A DNA stretch of 10,324 bases from DASUKL01 sp036278755 (GTDB lineage Bacteria > Chloroflexota > Limnocylindria > Limnocylindrales > CSP1-4), in the NCBI GenBank assembly GCA_036278755.1, contig DASUKL010000011.1:1-10324 (forward strand), written 5' to 3'. Positions 1 through 5,501 of this stretch are shown piece by piece. The notes below the pieces were generated by a model. That model worked only from the letters and a program-made list of their open reading frames with translations, was not told the DNA's origin and did no database searches. A program made the translations under genes and the position numbers. How positions within the stretch are numbered: the stretch's first letter is position 1; every line of letters starts with the position of its first letter.

Positions 1-635
1 GCGATCTGGCGGCGCTTCGACTGGCGGATCTGGGGATCCCGCTCGATGTCCGCGCCGGGGAGCTGTCGGGCGGTCAGCAGGCGCAGGTCGGACTGGCGCT
101 CGCGCTGGGGACGCGGGCGCCGGTCCTCCTCCTCGACGAGCCATTGGCCAGCCTGGACCCGCTGGCCCGCCGTGAGTTCCTCCACGTCCTCGTGGCCGGC
201 GCGCGCGAGAGTGGGGCCACGGTCCTCCTCTCGTCGCACGTGATCACCGACGTGCAGCAGGCCTGTGACCGGCTGGTCGTCCTGGGCGAGGGGCACCTCC
301 TGCTCGATGAAGTGATCGCCACCGCCCTGGCTCGCCACCGCATCAGGAGCGAGGCGTCGGCCCAAGAAGCCGGAGGGGCCAGCGCCGCCGGTGGTGGTGC
401 CACCGCCGACGGAGGTGCCGCTGCCGAGACCCCCGCGGTCGTGCCCGGGGCGCGCGAGATCGCCACGTTCCTCGGTGAGCAGGGCGAGGCCCTGACCCTC
501 TGGGAGATGCCGGCCGATGCGCCGCCGCTGCCCGGCGTTCGACCGGCCACGCTCGAAGAGCTGGTCCTCGGCCGCCTCGCTTCGGGTCGGCCCGGCCTCC
601 TGGGCCGCGCCACCGGCGCTCGTCTCGCCGCCTGA
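1..635 (+). CDS. ABC transporter ATP-binding protein, C-terminal part (5' end outside window)
   Basis: This is the ATPase subunit of an ABC transporter, which hydrolyses ATP on the cytoplasmic face to drive the membrane partners. Reading starts inside the gene; complete codons begin at base 3, giving 210 residues to the TGA at 633-635. The ABC signature LSGGQQAQ lies at residues 21-28 of this fragment, Walker B VLLLDEP at 41-47, the D-loop SLDP at 50-53, and the switch histidine in LLSSHV at residue 79. Walker A and the Q-loop must lie upstream of the window. After the nucleotide-binding core there is an Ala/Gly-rich stretch and about 70 further residues, a C-terminal extension common in ATPases of drug or ABC-2 type exporters. 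The TGA shares its A with the ATG of the next gene (TGATG), and two permeases follow, so this is the first visible gene of an exporter operon. The family is certain; the substrate is unknown. Confidence 0.95.
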   Translation, partial: DLAALRLADLGIPLDVRAGELSGGQQAQVGLALALGTRAPVLLLDEPLASLDPLARREFLHVLVAGARESGATVLLSSHVITDVQQACDRLVVLGEGHLLLDEVIATALARHRIRSEASAQEAGGASAAGGGATADGGAAAETPAVVPGAREIATFLGEQGEALTLWEMPADAPPLPGVRPATLEELVLGRLASGRPGLLGRATGARLAA

Positions 636-1540
636 TGGGGACGACCTTGCGGCTGACCCTGAAGGCCTCGCGTTTCGAGGTCGTCAGCACGCTCATCGCC
701 GGCTGGGCCGTGGCTCTGGCCGCCCTGCTCCTCCCGGCCCTGGTGCCCGGCCAGGCCGGGTCGGAATGGGTCGGCAGGACGTTCGCGGCGGCTGCCGCGC
801 TGCCATTCCTCGCCGGTCTCATCCTGGGTGTCCCGCTGGTCAGCCGAGAGCTGGAGAGCGGGACCGCGGTCCTGGCCTGGACCCTGGGCCGCTCGCGCCG
901 ACGCTGGTTCCTGACGCGACTGTCGGTCCTCGGCGGCGTCATGATCGCGGCCCTGGCTCCGGCCGCCGCTGCGACCGAGCGGCTCGAAGGCTGGCAGCAA
1001 GCGGCCGTCTCACCGGGCCAGAGCCTCGTCGACTACGGCGCCCGAGGTTGGCCACTCCTGGGTCGCGGCCTGCTCATCCTGGCCGTGGCGGCTCTGCTGG
1101 GGCTGATCCTGGGACGCCAGCTGCCGGCTCTCATCGTCGCCGTGGTCTCGGTCGCGATCGCGCTGCTCGTGGGGGCTGCGATCGTGCGTGGCTACCTCGA
1201 CGGTCGCTCCGTCTACCTGCCGATGGCCGAGGCAGGTTCGCTGTCGCACGCCGGCGATCTGGACACGGGCCTCGTCGAGTGCCTGGCGCCCGATGGCCGG
1301 ATCCTCAGCGTCGAGTCCGCCCTGGCCATGGAGTCGCCTGGGACGACTGCGACGCCGAACCCTCAGGGCGACGTCGGGGATGATCTGTGTGGGAACGCGC
1401 AGCTGCTCGCTGTCGTTCGCTCCGCGCCAGGCCAGGTGTACCCGGACACCCAGCGATTCGAGCTGGGGCTGGAGGCGGCGGGCATGGGCGCTTGCATCGG
1501 TGCCGCACTCGTCGTCCTACCGGTTCGGCGGGCGGTGTGA
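635..1540 (+). CDS. ABC-2-like membrane permease, first of two paralogues
   Basis: This 301-residue integral membrane protein is the likely transmembrane partner of the upstream ATPase. Hydrophobic segments are seen near residues 19-37, 49-69, 95-113, 143-160, 162-184 and 281-297, suggesting about six membrane spans. A large polar region at about 186-279, with cysteines at 216 and 252, is probably outside the membrane. Between spans two and three sits GVPLVSRELESGT (65-77), followed by SRRRW (87-91). This recalls the E-x-E-x-GT...SR motif of ABC-2 type permeases such as those of the NatB/ABC2 families. The start ATG overlaps the ATPase stop by one base and has no clear Shine-Dalgarno sequence, so translational coupling is likely. 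The next gene is a paralogue with the same N-terminal pattern (M-x-TTLRL...RFE) and the same motif. The role as permease is inferred from context and topology; the exact family is unassigned. Confidence 0.85.
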   Translation: MGTTLRLTLKASRFEVVSTLIAGWAVALAALLLPALVPGQAGSEWVGRTFAAAAALPFLAGLILGVPLVSRELESGTAVLAWTLGRSRRRWFLTRLSVLGGVMIAALAPAAAATERLEGWQQAAVSPGQSLVDYGARGWPLLGRGLLILAVAALLGLILGRQLPALIVAVVSVAIALLVGAAIVRGYLDGRSVYLPMAEAGSLSHAGDLDTGLVECLAPDGRILSVESALAMESPGTTATPNPQGDVGDDLCGNAQLLAVVRSAPGQVYPDTQRFELGLEAAGMGACIGAALVVLPVRRAV

Positions 1541-2508
1541 TGCGCACCACGCTCCGGTTGCTGGTCAAGGGGCTGCGGTTCGAACTGGTCGCGGTGATCC
1601 TGGGTGCGCTGCTCATCTCTGGCGCCGCGCTCGTCGTCGCCTGGCGGCTCGACGCGGTCGGCATCCCGAGCGACTGTCTGTATGGCTCATCGACCGGTGC
1701 GGTCGCTGCCCCCGTTGCGGATGACCCGGCGTTCGAGGCGCACGAGGCAGCCTGCGAGGCCAAGCGAAATGCCTTCTACACGCTCGACAACGGCCAGGCG
1801 GCCCCGGTCATGGCGCTCATGGCCCCGTTCCCTCTCCTGGCCGGGTTACTCCTCGGGGTGCCGCTGGTCGGCCGCGAGATCGAGTGGGGCACAGCGTCCT
1901 TGGCGTGGACCTTGGCCCGATCACGACGACGGTGGCTGCTTGCCCGCGCGGTCCCTCTCGCCGTCGTGCTTGCGATCGTCTTGGCGCTGCCTGCCCTGGC
2001 CGCCCAGGTCCTGGAGGGCGCGCGCGATCCCCTGGCGCACCCGTGGACATCATTCACCGATGATGGCCTTCGGGGGCCGATCCTGGTGGGCCGGGGCTTG
2101 CTGACCTTCGGCGTGGCGGTCCTCGTCGGTGCGCTGATGGGCCGCCAGCTGCCTGCCTTGATCGTGGCCGGGGTCGTCACGATCGCGCTGCTGACAGCCG
2201 CGGACATGGGTCGTGGCGCGATCGTTCGCGGTGTCGCGACGGCGGTACGGGCTGACCAGACGCCCGCCAGCGGGAGCCTCTTCGTCGCGCAGGCCGTGCG
2301 CGCCACGGATGGGTCGCTACAGGCCACGAACGACATCGTCATCGGCAGTGATGGTCAGCTGCCCAACGGTCAGGAGATCGTCACGCTGATCGTCCCGGGA
2401 GACAAGGCTCCGCTCGTTGACGGCACCCAGGCGGCGACCTTCGGCGGCCTGGGGCTGATCTTCATCGGGCTGACGGGGCTGGTCGTCGACCGGCGCCGGG
2501 CAACCTGA
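1540..2508 (+). CDS. ABC-2-like membrane permease, second paralogue
   Basis: This 322-residue membrane protein is homologous to the preceding one. Both begin M-x-TTLRL, keep GVPLV-x-RE-x-E-x-GT and LAWTL-x-RSRRRW, and share GRQLPALIVA (201-210 here, 160-169 in the first). Predicted spans lie near 16-35, 88-110, 134-155, 184-200 and 203-221, with one near 301-315. Unlike its neighbour it carries an extra polar loop at about 38-85 with cysteines at 46 and 72. The open frame extends upstream to 1387. The ATG at 1540 is chosen because it overlaps the previous stop as TGATG, exactly like the junction before it, and because homology to the sister protein begins there. Two different permeases after one ATPase suggest a heterodimeric membrane channel. 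The product is placed in the export operon by adjacency; the substrate is unknown. Confidence 0.85.
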   Translation: MRTTLRLLVKGLRFELVAVILGALLISGAALVVAWRLDAVGIPSDCLYGSSTGAVAAPVADDPAFEAHEAACEAKRNAFYTLDNGQAAPVMALMAPFPLLAGLLLGVPLVGREIEWGTASLAWTLARSRRRWLLARAVPLAVVLAIVLALPALAAQVLEGARDPLAHPWTSFTDDGLRGPILVGRGLLTFGVAVLVGALMGRQLPALIVAGVVTIALLTAADMGRGAIVRGVATAVRADQTPASGSLFVAQAVRATDGSLQATNDIVIGSDGQLPNGQEIVTLIVPGDKAPLVDGTQAATFGGLGLIFIGLTGLVVDRRRAT

Positions 2509-2532
2509 GGGCTCCGATCCGCACGGCTCGCG

Positions 2533-2555
2533 CGGGCCCGGCCGGGCCGGGCCCG
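2533..2555 (+). terminator. GC-rich perfect inverted repeat, possible transcription end of the ABC operon
   Basis: Two perfect 11-base arms (CGGGCCCGGCC and its complement) surround a single central G, starting 25 bases after the stop of the second permease. In RNA the stem would lose a few pairs to form a loop. No run of T follows, so this is not a classical intrinsic terminator. It could work as a U-less terminator, an mRNA end stabiliser or a DNA site. Its position between converging genes favours transcript termination. Confidence 0.35.
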
Positions 2556-2561
2556 ACCGGC

Positions 2562-2863
2562 GTCACGGCCAGCGAGACAAGCGGCGGATGATCGGGTCCG
2601 GGTCCCTCCGGCGTCACGGCCGGCGAGACAAGCGACGAACGGCATCGGTGCCGGTGGGCCGGCGTGCCGGCGAGCGTGACGGATGACCGGTAGCCGGCCG
2701 CTTAGTCGCCGGCTGTCACGCGTGGCGAGACGGCGAGCTGTCGGCGGATCTCCCGATCGGCGCTTGTCACGCCAGGTGAGACGACAGAGCGCCCGCGAGG
2801 CCGTCGATCATCAGCCGTCACGCCGGGCGTGACGGAGGCGGCCGCTGTCACGCGTGGCGAGAC
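2562..2863. repeat. Array A: seven 17-bp palindromes at a 51-bp period
   Basis: Imperfect 17-bp dyads start at 2562, 2613, 2664, 2715, 2766, 2817 and 2847. The first six are exactly 51 bases apart and the last follows after 30. Typical members are GTCACGGCCGGCGAGAC (2613), GTCACGCGTGGCGAGAC (2715 and 2847, identical) and GTCACGCCAGGTGAGAC (2766). The copy at 2817, GTCACGCCGGGCGTGAC, is a perfect palindrome around one base. The copy at 2664 is a weaker version that reads better in reverse. The 34-base stretches between dyads differ from one another but match those of array B at 5182-5452. The block fills much of the 517-base gap between the ABC operon and the 3' end of the sigma operon. No protein is supported here. 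Function unknown: multi-site protein binding, a REP-like element or a mobile intergenic repeat are all possible. Confidence 0.85.
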
Positions 2864-2958
2864 GAAGGCAGGCAGACACCTCCGTGTCGATCAGGTCCAG
2901 GACGGGCCGCGCTGTCGAGATCGGCGCCACCGGCGAGCCGGCCTGCTGCGGAAGACCG

Positions 2959-3003
2959 GCAGCCGGTGATGGCCGCAGCCGGTGATGGCCGCAGCCGGTG
3001 ATG
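2959..3003. repeat. 16-bp tandem repeat, about 2.8 copies
   Basis: GCAGCCGGTGATGGCC occurs at 2959-2974 and 2975-2990, and its first 13 bases again at 2991-3003, with no mismatch. It lies just past the 3' end of the membrane protein gene on the minus strand. The perfect identity points to recent slippage. Between array A and this repeat (2864-2958), nothing recognisable was seen. Confidence 0.85.
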
Positions 3004-3025
3004 AGCCCTGGCCGGGCAGCCACTG

Positions 3026-4456
3026 CTAAGGCAGCCAGCCGGGAGCCCAGGCCGAGACGATGAGTGGCTCGTCGTCGCCCGGTGGCGGCGAGGGGCAGAT
3101 CGGTTCAGGGGCCGGGATGTGGACCTGGAGCGTGCCGCTCTTCAGGCGCAGGACCGCCGTCACCTTGGGACCCGAGATCCGCGTGCCACAGTCGGGCTGC
3201 CAGAGGACGCCCGTGGTCGCTGCGCTGCCGGCGGTCCCGGCCGTCGCGAGCGACGGTTCGCCGAGGCCTGGCAGGAGGGTGATCGACGGCGTCGGCGAGC
3301 CATCCGAGGTGGCGGTCGGGCTGAACGTCCTCCCCGACCCATCGACGAACGTGACCCCCGGCACGCCCTGGAGGTCGCAGGGCGTCGAGCCGCGGTCCCA
3401 GACCGTGAGATCGGCGCCGTGCCCGCCCCCTGCGGAATCCGGACGTGGTACGTACGGGTCGAACCGCACGCTCAGATCGGCCGCGGTGCAGCTCCGGCCT
3501 GCGCTCGGCACCGGCGTCGGCGAGGGCAGGACGAGGTCGGCCGGCGGGGCGCTGGCCATGACGAATCGGCCAACGTCGAGCGACGACGAAGTCGAGTTGG
3601 AGATGCAGGTGGGCGAACTCAGATCGGCGCTCATCGTGAACGGCGTGCCACCGGGCCGGAGCGCGACCGTGACCATGCCACCGTCGACGGGCGGGCCGCA
3701 CCAGTCCCACCAACCCAGGAAGGCACTGGCCGACTGACCGAACGGACCACCGTTGTCGGCCACGTCGGGCTCGCCGAGGCCCGGCACGAGCAGGGCCGGC
3801 GGTTCGCTCCCGGGGTATGCGGAAGCCCGCACGGCGAGCGGCTTCCCGGTCCGGTCCACCAGCGTCACGCTCGGGAAGCCCTCCAGCCAGCACGGCTCAC
3901 TCCCGGTGAGCCAGACCGTGAGCCTGCCCACCTGCTCGCCGGGGATGTCCGTGGCCACCGCGGTCTGGAACGTCACCCGCCCCCCAGCCTCGGACCCGTC
4001 GCAGATGCGGCTCAGGGCCGGGACCGGGCCCAGATACCGATAGGTCGTGCCCGTGGTCGCGGTCGGCGTAGGACCGACGCTCGGACTCGGACTCGGACTC
4101 GGCGAACCTGAAACGGTCGGGGTGGGCGACGGACCAGCGCTTGCCGAGGGCGTCGGGCCTACGAGCGCCGGCTTGAGCAGCATCACGGCCCCGACCAGGG
4201 CGACGACGATGATGACGACGACGCCTGCGGCGAGGAGGGCCGACGACCGACCCAGCCAGCCCGACCAGCCAGCCAGCCGATGGGGCAGTCGAGCCGCCAA
4301 CGCCCCCGGGACGACCGACCGAGGGACCCGTTCGACCTGTTCGGCGATCGCGGCTTCGAGCCAGGGCGGGGCGGGTCGAGCGCCCCGGCGCACGAGCTCG
4401 CGACGGAGCTCGTCATCGGTCAGCTGGTTCATCGGCCGTCCATCGGTCGCCTTCAT
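3026..4456 (-). CDS. Single-pass membrane protein with tandem DUF4232-like domains, putative anti-sigma factor/sensor
   Basis: This 476-residue protein is co-encoded with the sigma factor, its ATG overlapping the sigma stop as ATGA. A GAGGA sequence six bases upstream supports this start; a second ATG at residue 9 is possible. Residues 1-70 are polar and presumably cytoplasmic. One membrane span lies at about 72-94, followed by a Ser/Pro/Thr-rich linker at 98-137. The exported part has two homologous domains, at about 145-290 and 318-456. Each contains EPC/TPC-x2-(E/Q)G-x-P-x-VT-x-VD followed by PGLGEP, which fits the DUF4232 pattern. Cysteines at 152/189/253/284 and 323/360/423/454 have nearly the same spacing in both, suggesting disulfides outside the cell. 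The N-terminus lacks the H-x3-C-x2-C zinc motif of classical anti-sigma factors, so the anti-sigma role rests on position and topology. The ligand or signal is unknown. Confidence 0.8.
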   Translation of the reverse strand: MKATDGRPMNQLTDDELRRELVRRGARPAPPWLEAAIAEQVERVPRSVVPGALAARLPHRLAGWSGWLGRSSALLAAGVVVIIVVALVGAVMLLKPALVGPTPSASAGPSPTPTVSGSPSPSPSPSVGPTPTATTGTTYRYLGPVPALSRICDGSEAGGRVTFQTAVATDIPGEQVGRLTVWLTGSEPCWLEGFPSVTLVDRTGKPLAVRASAYPGSEPPALLVPGLGEPDVADNGGPFGQSASAFLGWWDWCGPPVDGGMVTVALRPGGTPFTMSADLSSPTCISNSTSSSLDVGRFVMASAPPADLVLPSPTPVPSAGRSCTAADLSVRFDPYVPRPDSAGGGHGADLTVWDRGSTPCDLQGVPGVTFVDGSGRTFSPTATSDGSPTPSITLLPGLGEPSLATAGTAGSAATTGVLWQPDCGTRISGPKVTAVLRLKSGTLQVHIPAPEPICPSPPPGDDEPLIVSAWAPGWLP

Positions 4457-4992
4457 CGGTCGTCCTCGACGGCCAACGCACGGTCGAGCGCCTGGCGGGC
4501 ATGGAAGAGGCGCGACTTGACCGTCCCGGCCGGCACGCCGAGGCGCGTCGCGATCTCGCCGACCGGCAGCTCTTCGAGGTGATGGGCCACGAGCAGCACG
4601 CGCTGTTCGGCGGACAGCGTGGCGAAGGCGCGGTCGAAGCGATCGGCCGCCACAACGGCCTCGCTCGGCGGTTCCGCGGTAGCGCCCGGGGGGTCATCCT
4701 CGGCCCGGACCCGCACTTCGCGGACGGAGGCCCGCCGACGGCCGCGCAGCCGCTCCCGACAGGTGTTGCTGACGATGCGCCACAGCCACGCGTCGAAGCG
4801 GTCGGGGTCGCGCAGGGCGGGCAGGCGGCGCCACGCGGCGATGAACGCGTCCTGCGTCGCGTCGGCCGCGTCGGCCTCGTTGCCAAGGATCGCCAAGCTC
4901 ATCCGGTGCACCCGCTCCAGCCTCGTCCGCACGAGCGCGTCGAAGGCCGCCGTGTCGCCCGACCGAGCCCGACCGACGAGCTCCGTCTCCAT
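4453..4992 (-). CDS. ECF-type (sigma-70 family) RNA polymerase sigma factor
   Basis: This 179-residue protein would direct RNA polymerase to a small regulon. Region 2 lies at about residues 16-84, with DATQDAFIAAWRRL (44-57) and FDAWLWRIVSNTCRERLR (66-83) matching the core-binding and -10 recognition helices. After an acidic Pro-rich linker (98-112) region 4 follows at about 122-173, with LPVGEIATRLGVPAGTVKSR (142-161) as the helix-turn-helix for the -35 element. Length and the lack of regions 1 and 3 fit the ECF group. The frame stays open to 5118, but the ATG at 4992 is chosen: it has GGGAGGT (5002-4996) at good spacing, it begins the sigma homology, and a promoter candidate lies just upstream at 5018-5045. 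The stop overlaps the ATG of the membrane protein, the usual layout of a sigma factor and its regulator. Confidence 0.93.
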   Translation of the reverse strand: METELVGRARSGDTAAFDALVRTRLERVHRMSLAILGNEADAADATQDAFIAAWRRLPALRDPDRFDAWLWRIVSNTCRERLRGRRRASVREVRVRAEDDPPGATAEPPSEAVVAADRFDRAFATLSAEQRVLLVAHHLEELPVGEIATRLGVPAGTVKSRLFHARQALDRALAVEDDR

Positions 4993-4995
4993 CCG

Positions 4996-5002
4996 ACCTC
5001 CC
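4996..5002 (-). promoter_or_regulatory. Ribosome binding site deciding the sigma factor start
   Basis: GGGAGGT on the minus strand ends three bases before the ATG at 4992. The alternative ATG at 5004 overlaps this site and has no purine-rich sequence of its own upstream, so the downstream ATG is preferred. Confidence 0.7.
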
Positions 5003-5017
5003 ATCGCGTCTACTAGG

Positions 5018-5045
5018 GTGACGGTCCCCGATGGCCCGCGGTTCA
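5018..5045 (-). promoter_or_regulatory. Candidate ECF-type promoter of the sigma operon
   Basis: On the minus strand TGAACC (5045-5040) and CGTCAC (5023-5018) are separated by exactly 16 bases. This resembles the general ECF promoter pattern (AAC-containing -35, CGTC-type -10, spacer 16-17). Transcription would begin near 5011, giving a leader of about 20 bases before the ATG at 4992 that includes its ribosome binding site. This suggests that the sigma factor transcribes its own operon. Pattern match only; no other target promoter is visible in the window for comparison. Confidence 0.5.
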
Positions 5046-5129
5046 CCGGACCATCACAGGACGGCCGTGGCGTGGCGACAAGCGACCAACGGCCTGGTCC
5101 GTGCCGGTCGCATGTCACGACCGTCCCCT

Positions 5130-5452
5130 GTCACGTCGGGCGAGACAGGCGATGGGGCGATCTGGTCGGGGCCCGACGGGCGTCACGGCCGACGAGATAA
5201 GCGACGGAGGATCGGGTCCGAGTCCCTCCCGTGTCACGGCCAGCGAGACAAGCGACGAACGGTGTCGGCACCGGTGGGCCGGCGTGCCGGCGGGCGTGAC
5301 GGATGACCGATGGCCGGCCGCTCAGTCGCCGGCTGTCACGCGTGGCGTGACGGTGAGCTGTCGGCGGACTCCCGATCGGCGCTTGTCACGCCAGGTGAGA
5401 CGGCAGAGCGTCCGCGAGGCCGTGAATCGCCAGCTGTCACGCGCGGCGAGAC
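5130..5452. repeat. Array B: seven 17-bp palindromes at a 50-52-bp period, second copy of array A
   Basis: Dyads start at 5130, 5182, 5233, 5284, 5335, 5385 and 5436, with steps of 52, 51, 51, 51, 50 and 51. Members include GTCACGTCGGGCGAGAC (5130), GTCACGGCCAGCGAGAC (5233), GTCACGCGTGGCGTGAC (5335) and GTCACGCCAGGTGAGAC (5385). Bases 5181-5429 align with 2561-2810 at about 89% identity (27 differences in 250 positions counted by hand, mostly transitions, one single-base gap). The intervals between dyads are conserved too. Array A has one extra 30-base unit near its right end. The block lies in the 509-base gap between the divergent sigma and ferritin-like genes, so it could serve both promoters. 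Short open frames through it in several registers are not supported as genes. Bases 5046-5129 hold a possible degenerate unit and nothing else recognised. Confidence 0.85.
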
Positions 5453-5465
5453 GGAGGCAGGCAAA

Positions 5466-5495
5466 CCGACACGTGTCCGGCAGGGCGCGTAGGCT
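5466..5495 (+). promoter_or_regulatory. Candidate promoter for the ferritin-like gene, with a palindrome over the -35
   Basis: CCGACA (5466-5471) and TAGGCT (5490-5495) are 18 bases apart and resemble -35 and -10 elements of a housekeeping promoter in GC-rich bacteria. Six bases separate the -10 from the GTG at 5502, so transcription would start at or next to the start codon and the mRNA would be leaderless. The perfect 10-base palindrome GACACGTGTC (5468-5477) overlaps the -35 element and could be an operator. The TANNNT match is short, so chance is possible. Confidence 0.4.
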
Positions 5496-5501
5496 AGCGA
5501 G

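Noticed and set aside
74..1000. Long minus-strand open frame of 308 codons
   Set aside because: It lies antisense to the ABC ATPase and permease, whose motifs are clear. Its product is Arg/Ala/Gly-rich low-complexity sequence, typical of antisense frames in GC-rich DNA.
1387..1539. N-terminal extension of the second permease
   Set aside because: It would overlap the first permease by over 150 bases. The ATG at 1540 gives a TGATG junction and matches the N-terminus of its paralogue.
2562..2863. CRISPR array, because of short palindromic repeats at regular spacing
   Set aside because: The repeats are only 17 bp and differ from one another, the intervals are shared with the second array at 5182-5452 rather than unique, and no cas gene is present.
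4993..5118. 42-residue N-terminal extension of the sigma factor
   Set aside because: It has no sigma homology, covers the promoter candidate, and lacks a ribosome binding site, while the ATG at 4992 has a good one.
2562..5452. Composite transposon with the arrays as terminal insertion sequences
   Set aside because: No transposase, no terminal inverted repeats and no target-site duplication were seen; the arrays contain no gene.
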